DNA of 55,054 bases, taken from Puniceibacterium sp. (GTDB lineage Bacteria > Pseudomonadota > Alphaproteobacteria > Rhodobacterales > Rhodobacteraceae). Positions 33,407 to 43,082 of this stretch are shown in pieces. The notes under the pieces were generated by a model that was not told the origin of the DNA, did not search any database, and worked only from the letters and a program-made list of their open reading frames with translations. Made by a program: the position numbers and the translations under genes. The number at the start of each line of letters is the position of its first letter. The stretch's first letter is position 1. The DNA is taken from contig JAGXGV010000091.1 in NCBI GenBank assembly GCA_024636635.1, positions 1-55,054 of the forward strand, read 5' to 3'.

Positions 33407-36151
33407 TCAGCCGGTCCAGCCGAGACCGCTGGAAATGACGTGGATGGTCATCAAAAGCGCGTCGACTTCGGCCGGGTCGGCCTGTTCGGCACCACCGGCG
33501 CGGCGCACTCGGTCCAGCATGTCGATCTGCAACCGATGCACACCGGCCATCTGGGGCGCGATGCTGTGCGCCTGTTCGCGGAACGCGGGAAACCGTTCGG
33601 ACAGGTCGCGCCCTCCGGTCACTGCAAGGATCATGTTGCGGGTCAGATCGTGTTCCGCCTGTACCTTGGCAAAGACCGCGTCGCGCGTCGCGGCATCCTG
33701 CACCAGTTCGCCGTAGGCCCGGGCGATGTCCATGTCGGACTGGAACAGCACCTTTTCCGCCTCGTCCACGACCAGCCGGAACAGGCGCGAGCGTTCGAAC
33801 ATGCGCCGCAGCAGATCAAGACCGTCGTCACCGCGCACGCGGGTAAACGACGACAGCGCCGAGCCGATGCCGTACCAGCCGGTCAGCATGTGGCGGTTCT
33901 GGCTCCAGGCAAAGACCCACGGTATGGCGCGCAGGTCGGACAGATCCCGGGGCGAGGTGCCAAAGCGCTTTGCCGGTCGCGATCCGATCTTGAGCAGGGA
34001 CAGTTCGTCCACCGGGCTGCTTTCATTGAAATAGGCGATAAAGCCGGGGCTGCGCACCAGATCGAGGTATTTGACCTGCGACAGGCCGGACAGCGCCTCG
34101 AGCGCCTCGTTGAATTCGGGCGCGTCGGGCTGGCGTTTGGCACCCTCCAGCGTATGGGCCAGCACGGCGGCCGACAGATATTCGAGATTGCCGAGGGCGG
34201 TGCCGCGATTCGCGAATTTTGCCGACACGATCTCGCCCTGTTCGGTGACGCGCAGGCGACCGTTCACGGTGCCCGCAGGCTGCGCGGCAATGGCACGGCC
34301 GGCGGGGGCGCCGCCCCGGCTGACCGATCCGCCGCGACCATGAAAGAACGACACCTGAACGCGGTGCTTTTCCCCGATGCGCTGCACAGCGGTCTGGGCC
34401 TTGGCCAGTTCCCAGTTCGAGGTGAGAAAGCCGCCATCCTTGTTGCTGTCTGAATAACCCAGCATGATTTCCTGCACATCGCCCGCCTCGCGCACTGCGC
34501 GGCGCACGGTGCGGTTGGCGAACAGCGCGTCAAGGATTTCGGTCGCGGCACGCAGATCGTCGATGGTTTCCAGCAGCGGCACCACCTCGATCCCGGCGGG
34601 CAGATCCTGCGCATCCGCCGCCGCCGTCCAGCGGGCCAGCAGATAAACGGCAAAGATGTCATCCGCCGAGGTGGTCATCGACAGGATCACCGCGCCGATG
34701 GCCTGCCGGTCCTTCGCACGGGTCTGTGCGACCAGCGCGAACAGATCGAGCGTTTCGTCGGCCTCTGCGCTCAGGTCGCCAAGGGCCGCGCGGTCCAGCG
34801 GCGTGTCGTCATGCAGCGCACGGGCCAGCATCGCCGACCATTCCGGCGTGCCTTCGTCCGGGCAGGTGCCTTCACGGGCCGCAATCACGGCGGCCACCGT
34901 CCGGTTTATCACGGTAGCGTTCTGGCGGATGTCGAGCGATACGGTGCGAAAGCCGAAGGTTTCGATCCGGCGGATCAGCGGGCGTGTACGACGTGCCGCG
35001 ACCCGACCTGCGCCAACCTGCGTCAGGGCGGTGTTCAAGGCATCGACAAGGGTCGCGAATTCACGGGCTGAATCGAACGGCGCGGCATCGGTTGCCGCCC
35101 CCAGCATCGCGTCAAGGCGCAGCAGCAGCGCGGTCGCGTACTGGCGGAACGGTTCGGCAGAATTGTGGACTCGCGTGTGATCCGCCACCGCGCCGCAGAG
35201 GTCCAGAAGCATGGCCGTCTGGTCCAGAAACGGTTGCGGCACCTCTGTGACGCTCCGGCTTAGCGACAGGTCTCGGCACAGATCGGCCAGCGCCGCGCGG
35301 TAGGACTGGATCGCGGCGCGGCGATATTCGGTCAGGGCATCGCGCGTGACCTGAGCCGTCACATGCGGATTGCCGTCGCGGTCACCGCCGATCCAGCTGG
35401 AAAAGCGCAGGAAGGGCGCAGGGGTCTGTCCTTCGTAGGAGTGACGCAGGGCCTGGTCCAGCGTGTCCTGAAGTGCCGGAACCGCCGTATAGAGCACTTC
35501 GCGAAAGAAATAGAGCCCCCATTGCACCTCTTGCGCGACGGTGGGCTTTTCAAGGCGGAGTTCGCCGGTCAGCCACAGGATCTCGATCTCGGCCATGAGC
35601 GCCTGAAGATGGTCTTCCTGTTCGCGCGGCGCCCAGTTGCGTCCCATGAGATCGGTCAGGCGGCGATAGATCCGCCGGTGGGTTTCCAGCACGGTGACGC
35701 GCTTGGTCTCGGTCGGGTGGGCGGTCATTGTGGGGGTGACGCGCAACTTGCCAAGCGCCTCGTTCACCGTCTCCTGCGATTTACCGGCTGTGGCCGCGCG
35801 CGCGATCACCTCGGCGAACGACCCCGGTATGTCCGATGCCTGACCCGCGCGTTCGATTTCGCGGCGCATCTGGACAGCTTCGAATTCCCGCCCGATGGCA
35901 AGAAGCTGGTGCCAGGTGCCAAGCGCCTGAAGCGCAAGGAACCTTTCGGCGGCAGGCAGGCTGTCGACTGACCGCCGACCGTCCAGCAGCCTTGCCACAT
36001 CGCCCACCTGCGCCCCGGTCACCGAAACGAGGCAGTGTTTCAGCAAGTTGCGGATTTCGCTGTCGCGTCCCCGGTTCACCTGTTCGGCGCGCCGCTGTCC
36101 GGGTGCCATTGCCGGATCTGAAAGGGTGCTGGGGATGTTCATCGGAACCAT
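33407..36151 (-). CDS. ppc: Phosphoenolpyruvate carboxylase
   Basis: About 914 residues. It has the catalytic-His segment TMTAHPTETKRVTVLETHRR, LGYSDSNKDGGF, the FHGRGGSVSRGGAP loop and the C-terminal tail ISSGLGWTG (a short, G-ending C-terminus is usual). It carboxylates PEP to oxaloacetate, the CO2-fixing step of the serine cycle. The start is uncertain: ATG at 36151, with AGGAAAG just before it, or ATG at 36142; the open frame runs to 36208. It is divergent from the ornithine cyclodeaminase-like gene, 272 bases apart. Confidence 0.95.
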   Translation of the reverse strand: MVPMNIPSTLSDPAMAPGQRRAEQVNRGRDSEIRNLLKHCLVSVTGAQVGDVARLLDGRRSVDSLPAAERFLALQALGTWHQLLAIGREFEAVQMRREIERAGQASDIPGSFAEVIARAATAGKSQETVNEALGKLRVTPTMTAHPTETKRVTVLETHRRIYRRLTDLMGRNWAPREQEDHLQALMAEIEILWLTGELRLEKPTVAQEVQWGLYFFREVLYTAVPALQDTLDQALRHSYEGQTPAPFLRFSSWIGGDRDGNPHVTAQVTRDALTEYRRAAIQSYRAALADLCRDLSLSRSVTEVPQPFLDQTAMLLDLCGAVADHTRVHNSAEPFRQYATALLLRLDAMLGAATDAAPFDSAREFATLVDALNTALTQVGAGRVAARRTRPLIRRIETFGFRTVSLDIRQNATVINRTVAAVIAAREGTCPDEGTPEWSAMLARALHDDTPLDRAALGDLSAEADETLDLFALVAQTRAKDRQAIGAVILSMTTSADDIFAVYLLARWTAAADAQDLPAGIEVVPLLETIDDLRAATEILDALFANRTVRRAVREAGDVQEIMLGYSDSNKDGGFLTSNWELAKAQTAVQRIGEKHRVQVSFFHGRGGSVSRGGAPAGRAIAAQPAGTVNGRLRVTEQGEIVSAKFANRGTALGNLEYLSAAVLAHTLEGAKRQPDAPEFNEALEALSGLSQVKYLDLVRSPGFIAYFNESSPVDELSLLKIGSRPAKRFGTSPRDLSDLRAIPWVFAWSQNRHMLTGWYGIGSALSSFTRVRGDDGLDLLRRMFERSRLFRLVVDEAEKVLFQSDMDIARAYGELVQDAATRDAVFAKVQAEHDLTRNMILAVTGGRDLSERFPAFREQAHSIAPQMAGVHRLQIDMLDRVRRAGGAEQADPAEVDALLMTIHVISSGLGWTG

Positions 36152-36423
36152 CTTTCCTGTCTGTACCATGTCGACAGAAGACACGTTCCCGCGCGGCGTC
36201 GCCAGCACCGGTGGTATAGAAACTGCCTATCGTTCGTGGAGTTTGTGGTTACCCGTTCGGGCACCGCCGCCCGCAAAGGTGTGGTCACCGTGCTGACCTT
36301 CCGGCATTGTCCGAGTAGTTTGACGGTGCCCGGTATCGGATTGCGAACTTGCCGTTGCGGCGGAAATCATTGCATGTTTCAGACAAAGCGGCCAAGCGCG
36401 CATCGTCAACAAAGGAGAAACCG

Positions 36424-37371
36424 ATGCCCCCACGCCTGATCACCTACGAGGATGCCGCCCCGCGCGTGACCTGGATCGATGCCGTGGCCGCGCTGCGCGA
36501 GGGACATACACGGCCCCGGGCGCAGGTCGCCGACGTGTTCCTTGGGCTTTCCGGTGGGTCGCTGCTAAGCCGGGCCGCCTATATCGAGGGTTTCGGGTTC
36601 GGCGTCAAATCCGTCACGGTCTTCGGCGCAAACCCCGGGGCGGGCCTGCCGACGGTGCAGGGGGCGATGCAGGTTTTCGAACCCGGTCAGGGCATCCCGA
36701 CCGCGATCATCGAAAGCAGGCTGGTCACGGAACTGAAGACGGCATCGGATTCGGTGCTGGGGGCGACGTTTCTGGCGCGGCGACACAGCGAAACGCTGCT
36801 GATCGTCGGGGCTGGCACGGTGGCGCGCAGCCTGATCGACGCCTATGCGGCGGTGTTTCCCACCCTCACCTGCATCCGGATCTGGGCGCGCCGGATCGAA
36901 CAGGCCGAAGACCTGGCGCGGGACGCAAAGGTTCCGGGCGTGGACATCCGCGCCGTTGCCGATCTGCGCGAGGCTGCCGGAGAGGCCGACATCATATCGA
37001 CCGCGACCATGGCACAAGATCCGGTCCTGTTCGGTGACTGGCTTCGCCCCGGAACGCATGTGGACCTGATCGGCGCCTTCAAGGCCGACATGCGCGAGGC
37101 GGATGATCACCTGATCGCTGCCGCGTCGCTGTTTGTCGACAGCCGCGAAACCACGATTCATCATATCGGCGAATTGATGATCCCGATCGCCGCGGGCGTC
37201 ATCACCGCCGACGCGGTGCAGGGCGATTTCTATGATCTGGTCGCAGGCAACGTGACCGGGCGCAAGTCAGATGACGAGATCACGGTTTTCAAGAATGGCG
37301 GCGGTGCCCATCTTGATCTGATGATCGCCCACTATATCGCCGCAGTCATGGAGCACGCGCAAACGGCCTGA
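36424..37371 (+). CDS. Ornithine cyclodeaminase/mu-crystallin family protein
   Basis: The 315-residue protein has the family layout: N-terminal dimer part with RPRAQVADVFLGLSGG, then a Rossmann domain with LLIVGAGTVARSLIDAYAA (about 124-142) and GTHVDLIGAFKADMREAD. Members act on imino or amino acids (ornithine cyclodeaminase, alanine dehydrogenase, ketimine reductase). A strong AAGGAGAAA site precedes ATG 36424. Together with the TetR gene and the OYE-type demethylase-like enzyme it may degrade a methylated amine or proline derivative; that is inference. Confidence 0.85.
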   Translation: MPPRLITYEDAAPRVTWIDAVAALREGHTRPRAQVADVFLGLSGGSLLSRAAYIEGFGFGVKSVTVFGANPGAGLPTVQGAMQVFEPGQGIPTAIIESRLVTELKTASDSVLGATFLARRHSETLLIVGAGTVARSLIDAYAAVFPTLTCIRIWARRIEQAEDLARDAKVPGVDIRAVADLREAAGEADIISTATMAQDPVLFGDWLRPGTHVDLIGAFKADMREADDHLIAAASLFVDSRETTIHHIGELMIPIAAGVITADAVQGDFYDLVAGNVTGRKSDDEITVFKNGGGAHLDLMIAHYIAAVMEHAQTA

Positions 37372-37406
37372 ACGGACGTAGCGTCGCGCGCAAAGCAGGC
37401 ATTGCA

Positions 37407-38063
37407 TCAGGTCGCGGGCGCGTCGAATTTCAGCCGGGCGTGGAACCGCGCCAGTTCGCTGGCTGTCGGCGCGATACCGCAGAATGTCCTGACATAGCCA
37501 GGAACCCGCGCCATGCGGATCGCGGGTTCTTCCCTGACCTGCATCGAGATATAGCCGATCTGGGTAAGGTAGACCGTGCGGGCCCGCACATCAGCGTCGT
37601 CCGGGTCGAATCCGAACCGTTCGAACATGTGGCGGATCGCGCCTAGGCGGCATTCGTCGGCGGCGTTGACCCGTGCCATCACCGTGTCGGACTGGTGCGC
37701 CCAACCACGCACCGCAAAATCCAGCAGCGGTTCGAACAGGGTTTCGTCGTGGAAGACCACGATGAGGTTCAGAACCGCTTCGGACGCAGTTTCTGCGTAG
37801 GCCCGGCAGGCTTGCACGAAGGCGCCGGTATTCTTCGCCTCCCATTCTTCCAGCAAGGCGTCGAGCAGGGCATTCCGGTCCCTGAAGAACCAGTAGAAGC
37901 TGGTGCGCGACAGGTTCAGACGCTGCGCCATGGGCTGGATCTTTACCGCATCGAGGCCGGTTTCCAGAAACGCCTGCTTGGCCGCCGCAAGCCAGACGTC
38001 ACGTGACCCCCGCCAGCCAGAGGTCTTTTCCCAGTCGTCCGTATCGGGGTGCTTCATGTCCAT
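37407..38063 (-). CDS. TetR-family transcriptional regulator
   Basis: The 218-residue protein has an N-terminal helix-turn-helix, VKIQPMAQRLNLSRTSFYWFF (written in part), at about 42-62, and a long helical ligand-binding part. It is divergent from the OYE-type gene at 38181 and convergent with the 36424-37371 gene. A 10-bp palindrome at 38109-38118 in the shared promoter region is a likely binding site. The ligand is unknown; it may be the substrate of the flavoprotein. Confidence 0.88.
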   Translation of the reverse strand: MDMKHPDTDDWEKTSGWRGSRDVWLAAAKQAFLETGLDAVKIQPMAQRLNLSRTSFYWFFRDRNALLDALLEEWEAKNTGAFVQACRAYAETASEAVLNLIVVFHDETLFEPLLDFAVRGWAHQSDTVMARVNAADECRLGAIRHMFERFGFDPDDADVRARTVYLTQIGYISMQVREEPAIRMARVPGYVRTFCGIAPTASELARFHARLKFDAPAT

Positions 38064-38108
38064 GTGCCCGGATTATGGCCCGCGCACTCAGGAGCACAAG
38101 CAAAATAG

Positions 38109-38118
38109 TCACCGGTGA
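38109..38118. promoter_or_regulatory. Palindrome TCACCGGTGA, likely TetR operator
   Basis: The perfect 10-bp palindrome lies between the divergent TetR and flavoprotein genes, nine bases before a TTGACA hexamer (38127-38132). The position would let the regulator block the promoter. No second copy was seen. Confidence 0.5.
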
Positions 38119-38180
38119 ACGAAAACTTGACATAAGTGAACATTTGTCGGAATCATCCGGGAAAACCCAGGGAGATTCCC

Positions 38181-40217
38181 ATGTCCAGCGATCCTCTTCT
38201 CAGCCCCTACCAACTCAGGCATCTGACGCTGAAGAACCGGCTGATGATCACAAGCCACGAACCGGCCTACCCCGAGGACGGGATGCCGAAAGACCGTTAC
38301 CGTGCCTATCATGTGGAACGGGCGCGGGCGGGGGTGGCGCTGACCATGACGGCCGGATCGGCTTCTGTGTCGCGCGACAGCCCGCCGGTGTTCAACAACA
38401 TCCTGGCCTGGAGGGACGAGGTTGTCGGCTGGATGAAGGCGATGACGGACGAGTGCCACGACCACGGATGCGCGGTGATGATCCAGTTGACGCACCTGGG
38501 GCGTCGGACACGGTGGGACAAGGCCGACTGGCTGCCTGTCGTCTCGGCCGGGCACGAACGCGAACCGGCGCACCGGGCCTTTCCCAAGATGGCCGAGAAC
38601 TGGGACATCGCCCGGATCATCGCCGATTACGCCGATGCGGCGGAACGGATGCAGGCCGCCGGGCTGGATGGGATCGAGCTTGAGGCATATGGCCATCTGA
38701 TGGAGCAGTTCATCTCTCCCTTGACGAACGCGCTGGACGGACCTTATGGCGGCGGGCTGGAAAATCGCCTGCGGTTCATGTTCGACACGCTGCGCGCCAT
38801 CCGCGACCGGGTCGGGCCGGAGTTCATTGTCGGTGTGCGCTACGCGGGGGACGAATGTCAGGCCGGCGGCATCGACAAGACCGAGGGCATCGAGATCTCG
38901 CGTCGGCTGAAGGACAGCGGGCTTGTCGATTTTCTCAACGTCGTGCGTGGCCATATCGACACCGATCCGGGGCTGACCGACCTGATCCCGGTGCAGGGGA
39001 TGCGCAGCGCGCCACACCTTGATTTCGCGGGCGAGATCCGGGCCGCCACGCAGTTTCCCACGTTTCACGCCGCCAAGATCCAGGATGTCGCCACCGCGCG
39101 TCATGCCATTGCGTCAGGCAAGCTTGATATGGTCGGCATGACCCGCGCCCATATGGCCGATCCGCATATCGTCGCCAAGATCATGCGCGGCGAAGAGGAC
39201 CGCATCCGCCCCTGCGTTGGCGCAAACTACTGTCTTGACCGGATCTATCAGGGGGGCATGGCGCTGTGCCTGCACAACCCGGCCACGGGGCGTGAACTGG
39301 AACAGCCGCATGTTGTGCCCCGGACGGAAACCCGCCGCCGTGTGGTCATCATCGGCGCCGGGCCTGCCGGGCTCGAGGCCGCGCGAGTCGCCGCCGAGCG
39401 TGGCCATGAGGTTATCGTGCACGAGGCGGCGAACGATCCCGGCGGTCAGGTCCGGCTGACCAGCCAGACCCCGCGCCGGTCCGAGATGATCCAGTTGATC
39501 CAGTGGCGGCACGAGGAATGTCTGCGGATGGGGGTGGCCTTTTTCTTCAACAGCTTCGCGGACGAACAGACCGTGCTGGACCATGCGCCCGACGTGGTGA
39601 TCGTTGCCACCGGCGGCCTGCCGCACACCGAGGTTCTTTCCGAGGGCGACGATCTGGTCGTGTCGACCTGGGACATCCTTTCCGGCGATGCGAAGCCGGG
39701 CGAAACCGTGCTGATCTATGACGACGCAGGCGATTACGCAGCACTTCAGGCGGCGGAAAAGATCGCCGCGACCGGCGCGCGGGTCGAGATCATGACCCGC
39801 GACCGCACCTTTTCGCCCGAGGTCATGGCGATGTCGCTGACCCCGTCGATGCGCGAACTGCAAAAGCGGGACGTGACCTTTACCGTGACCTGGAAACTGG
39901 ACGCGGTGCACCGTGACGGCAACACGCTGAAAGCGACGATCGGCAGCGATTATGGCGGTGTGACCCGCACGCGCGACGTCGATCAGGTGGTTGTCAATCA
40001 CGGGACGCGACCGCTTGACGATCTATATTTCGACCTGCGCGCCGGTTCGTCCAATCTGGGTGAGGTCGATTACGGGTCACTGATCGACGGCCGCCCGCAA
40101 GATGTCCGCCGCAATCCCGATGGCACCTATCAACTGTTCCGGATCGGGGATGCCGTTTCGGCACGCAACACCCATGCCGCGATCTATGACGCGCTGAGGC
40201 TGGTGAAAGTGCTCTGA
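38181..40217 (+). CDS. Old Yellow Enzyme family oxidoreductase (FAD/FMN/Fe-S type, demethylase-like)
   Basis: A 678-residue protein with an FMN TIM barrel (about 1-335), an Fe-S loop and a FAD/NAD-binding half with VVIIGAGPAGLEAARVAAERG (split about 392-412). It resembles the family of dimethylamine/trimethylamine dehydrogenases, 2,4-dienoyl-CoA reductases and demethylases of dimethylglycine (DgcA) or N-methylproline (StcD). The Fe-S loop reads CVGANYC then GGMALC: the second of the usual four cysteines is Ala. ATG at 38181 follows CAGGGAGA. Substrate is not readable; N-demethylation feeding C1 units fits the context. Confidence 0.85.
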   Translation: MSSDPLLSPYQLRHLTLKNRLMITSHEPAYPEDGMPKDRYRAYHVERARAGVALTMTAGSASVSRDSPPVFNNILAWRDEVVGWMKAMTDECHDHGCAVMIQLTHLGRRTRWDKADWLPVVSAGHEREPAHRAFPKMAENWDIARIIADYADAAERMQAAGLDGIELEAYGHLMEQFISPLTNALDGPYGGGLENRLRFMFDTLRAIRDRVGPEFIVGVRYAGDECQAGGIDKTEGIEISRRLKDSGLVDFLNVVRGHIDTDPGLTDLIPVQGMRSAPHLDFAGEIRAATQFPTFHAAKIQDVATARHAIASGKLDMVGMTRAHMADPHIVAKIMRGEEDRIRPCVGANYCLDRIYQGGMALCLHNPATGRELEQPHVVPRTETRRRVVIIGAGPAGLEAARVAAERGHEVIVHEAANDPGGQVRLTSQTPRRSEMIQLIQWRHEECLRMGVAFFFNSFADEQTVLDHAPDVVIVATGGLPHTEVLSEGDDLVVSTWDILSGDAKPGETVLIYDDAGDYAALQAAEKIAATGARVEIMTRDRTFSPEVMAMSLTPSMRELQKRDVTFTVTWKLDAVHRDGNTLKATIGSDYGGVTRTRDVDQVVVNHGTRPLDDLYFDLRAGSSNLGEVDYGSLIDGRPQDVRRNPDGTYQLFRIGDAVSARNTHAAIYDALRLVKVL

Positions 40218-40539
40218 CTGGGCGGCTGCACCTGATCACCAAGAGTGGATTTTGTACATAACCCTGATTATGCGACCTAAAATTGCAGCCACAAGTTGCC
40301 CACGTCGGCATTCATTTTGCAGTTGCCGCTGGACAACCGCATATACCGGCTTTTTTGCTGCGAAGATCGCAGAGAAGACCCTGATTGCAGGCCCGACCAG
40401 AGGCCCGACTGCCGACTAGGAGCGGCGATCCGGAAACCGCCCCGCCCGCGCAAAGGTCACCATGCGGCGGGCCTGCCCGGGGCTGGCCTTTTCCGGTGGA
40501 TGCGATAGGGTCCGGCGCAAACCAAAGGGGGGGAACGGG
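40218..40539. other. Intergenic region without a convincing gene
   Basis: A 322-base gap between two plus-strand genes. An AT-richer part (about 40250-40280) carries a small inverted repeat, CATAA/TTATG (40257-40272), which might belong to a promoter for the downstream dehydrogenase. Short open frames here look random in codon use and have no good ribosome binding site. Confidence 0.5.
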
Positions 40540-41493
40540 ATGCGGATTGCAGTGCTGGATGACTGGGCGGGCGTGGCGCGCGACATGGCCGACTGGACGC
40601 GGCTGGACGGCACGGTAAGCGTCTTTAAACAGCCGATCCCTGCCGAGGCACTGGCCGAAACGCTGGCTCCGTTCGAGGTCATCTGCCTGATGCGCGAACG
40701 CACGCCGTTTCCGGCCGCGCTGATCACGGCGCTGCCCAACCTGCGCCTGATCGTCACCACCGGGCCGCGCAATGCCGCGATCGATCTTGCGGCGGCGCAG
40801 GCTGCGGGTGTGGTGGTATCGTCCACCCAATCGCGCAAGACCTCGACCGCCGAGTTGACTTTGGCGATGATCCTGCACCAGAGCCGCCGCATCGGGGCCG
40901 AAATGGCGCGGCTGGACGCGGGCGGTTTTCAGGGCGTCCCGGGGCGCGATCTGGCGGATCTGCGCATCGGTCTGGTGGGGCTGGGCAATGTCGGACAGCA
41001 GGTGGCGACGCTGGCCCGTGCCTTCGGCGCACAGGTGACAGCCTGGTCGCCCAACCTGACCGAGACGTTGGCAAACAGCGTCGCCGTAGGCTTTGCCCCC
41101 ACGTTGCAGGCCCTTGCGGAACAGTCGGATGTGCTGTCGATCCATATGGTCCTGTCGGATCGGAGCAGTGGAATATTGGCGGCCAAGGCGCTGGCCGCAC
41201 TGCCCGGCGGCGCGCTGGTGGTGAACACCTCGCGTGCCGGGCTGCTGGACCGTGCGGCCCTGTTCGACTGGATGGAGCAGGACGCCACCGCCCTTGCCGC
41301 CATCGACGTCTTCGAGGCCGAGCCGCTGCCGCCGGACGATCCCTGGCGCGCGGCGCGGATCCGGTTCGGCGACAGGCTGATGCTGACGCCGCACCTTGGA
41401 TATGTCACGCGGGCCACCTGGCAGCTGTTCTACGAACAGACGGTTGAAGCGGTCGCCGCCTTTCAGCAGGGTACGCCGATCCGGGTGCTGTAA
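40540..41493 (+). CDS. D-2-hydroxyacid dehydrogenase
   Basis: The 317-residue NAD(P)-dependent dehydrogenase has Rossmann motif RIGLVGLGNVGQQVA (about 148-162), catalytic Arg in VNTSRAGLLD, Glu in DVFEAEPLPP and His in TPHLGYVT. It is of the type that reduces 2-oxoacids such as glyoxylate or hydroxypyruvate, but is not close to HprA in sequence. ATG 40540 follows GGGGGGAACGG. It stands alone between unrelated genes; substrate unknown. Confidence 0.85.
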   Translation: MRIAVLDDWAGVARDMADWTRLDGTVSVFKQPIPAEALAETLAPFEVICLMRERTPFPAALITALPNLRLIVTTGPRNAAIDLAAAQAAGVVVSSTQSRKTSTAELTLAMILHQSRRIGAEMARLDAGGFQGVPGRDLADLRIGLVGLGNVGQQVATLARAFGAQVTAWSPNLTETLANSVAVGFAPTLQALAEQSDVLSIHMVLSDRSSGILAAKALAALPGGALVVNTSRAGLLDRAALFDWMEQDATALAAIDVFEAEPLPPDDPWRAARIRFGDRLMLTPHLGYVTRATWQLFYEQTVEAVAAFQQGTPIRVL

Positions 41494-41517
41494 CGCCCCC
41501 GGAGCGACAGGCGGCCC

Positions 41518-42774
41518 CTAACCCAGTTGTGCCAGCAGGTCGCGCGACGGCTGCCCTGTGACGGCGTTGCCGGTGCTGGACTGATAGGCGCGGATCGCCG
41601 CCTCGCTCTTGGGGCCGATGACGCCATCGGTGCCGCCGGTGTCAAATCCGCGCGCGGTCAGGCGCTGTTGCAAACGCTGGCGGTCGTCGATGGTCAGACC
41701 GTAGCGGTCGGGGGGAAAGCGTGCGGACACCGGCGCGCCCCCGGCGATGCGGTCGGAAAGGTGCCCGACCCCGATGCCGTAATTCTCGGAATTGTTGTAG
41801 CGCAGGATCACGTCAAAGTTGCGGAACGCCAGGAAGGCGGGGCCGGAGGGACCGGCGGGCAACAACAGGGCGGCGGGGCCATGATCCTGCAACGGCCCGC
41901 CAGACGCGGTGCGCAGGCCAAGCGCCGACCATTCAGCCACCGACCGGCGGTTGCCGCGCCCGGCACGCCCGCCGTCAAACCCCGCAGGCAGGCGGACCTC
42001 CTGACCCCAGGGCACGCCCTGGCGCCACCCGGAATCGGACAGATAGGCCGCGGCCGAGGCCAGACCGTCCGTGGGGTCGTCCGACCAGATGTCGCGCCGC
42101 CCGTCGCCACGGAAATCCACCGCGTACGCCTGATAGGTGGTCGGGATGAACTGGGTGTGCCCCATTGCCCCGGCCCAGCTGCCCACCAGCCGTTCGGACG
42201 GGACGTCGCCGTTCTGGAGGATGCGCAGCGCGGCGATCAGCTGTTTCTCGAAAAAAACGCCGCGCCGCCCGTCAAAAGCCAGCGTCGAAGTGGCCGAGAT
42301 GACGGGAATGTCGCCGCGCCGGGCGCCATAGTTGCTTTCCATGCCCCAGACGGCGGCGGTGACGCGGGCAGGCACGCCATAGCGCCCCTCGATCTCGTTC
42401 AGCAGAGCGCCGTATTGCGACAGGGCCGCGCGACCAGAGGCGACCTTGTCCGGCGACGCGACGATGGCCAGGTAATCCTCGAGCGAGCGGGAGAATTCCG
42501 TCTGGTTGCGGTCGCGTTCGACCACGCCGGGCAGGAACCCGGTATCGCGGAACGCCGCGGACAGCACAGACGCAGAAATGCCCTGTTGCTGCGCACGGTT
42601 GCGGAAGGATGCGACCCAGGCATCATAGGCTGGATTCGGCTGTGGCATCAGATCGGGGTCCGGGGCGCTGCGCACTGGCGCCCCGATGCCCATGCCCCCG
42701 CCCATGCCCGATCCGCAGCCCGACACCAGCGCCGCCATGCCTGCCAGTGCCATCCAACGTCGTGTGATGCGCAT
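41518..42774 (-). CDS. Lytic murein transglycosylase lipoprotein (MltB-like)
   Basis: A 418-residue lipoprotein with signal MALAGMAALVSGC (lipobox VSGC), a transglycosylase domain with catalytic Glu in WGMESNYGARRGD (about 150), GAMGHTQFIPTTYQ, and a C-terminal peptidoglycan-binding domain (about 360-418). It cleaves peptidoglycan in the periplasm. ATG at 42774 opens the signal peptide; the frame is open farther upstream. It has no link to methylotrophy and marks core genome content. It converges with the 40540-41493 gene. Confidence 0.93.
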   Translation of the reverse strand: MRITRRWMALAGMAALVSGCGSGMGGGMGIGAPVRSAPDPDLMPQPNPAYDAWVASFRNRAQQQGISASVLSAAFRDTGFLPGVVERDRNQTEFSRSLEDYLAIVASPDKVASGRAALSQYGALLNEIEGRYGVPARVTAAVWGMESNYGARRGDIPVISATSTLAFDGRRGVFFEKQLIAALRILQNGDVPSERLVGSWAGAMGHTQFIPTTYQAYAVDFRGDGRRDIWSDDPTDGLASAAAYLSDSGWRQGVPWGQEVRLPAGFDGGRAGRGNRRSVAEWSALGLRTASGGPLQDHGPAALLLPAGPSGPAFLAFRNFDVILRYNNSENYGIGVGHLSDRIAGGAPVSARFPPDRYGLTIDDRQRLQQRLTARGFDTGGTDGVIGPKSEAAIRAYQSSTGNAVTGQPSRDLLAQLG

Positions 42775-43082
42775 TTCACCGTTCCTTCTGCCCGTTTCGG
42801 GGCAGAGTGTGCGCAACGCGGAATGGACACAAGGGGGCGGCGGTCCCTTCTGACCAGTCCGCGGAATTTCGCCCGGGTCCGGGCGTTGTGACAAAGCAGT
42901 CGCCGGGGTGCCTTGCGTGGTTGTGCGGGCGGGACTGTGGCAAACCTGCCCGGCGCGGTCCATTCGGGACGGGTTTCAGGGTGGCTGGGCAGTTGCCCCG
43001 GACGCGGCGGGGCGCTATCACCGCAGGGAACGCAAGGGTTTTGTGACTCTGTCCCGTCGCCACCGGGGCACAAACGCAACTC
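42775..43082. other. Divergent intergenic region
   Basis: This 308-base GC-rich region separates the minus-strand transglycosylase from the plus-strand MFS gene. I see no gene, repeat or strong palindrome. It must hold both promoters. If the MFS gene starts later than 43083, the region is longer. Confidence 0.5.
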
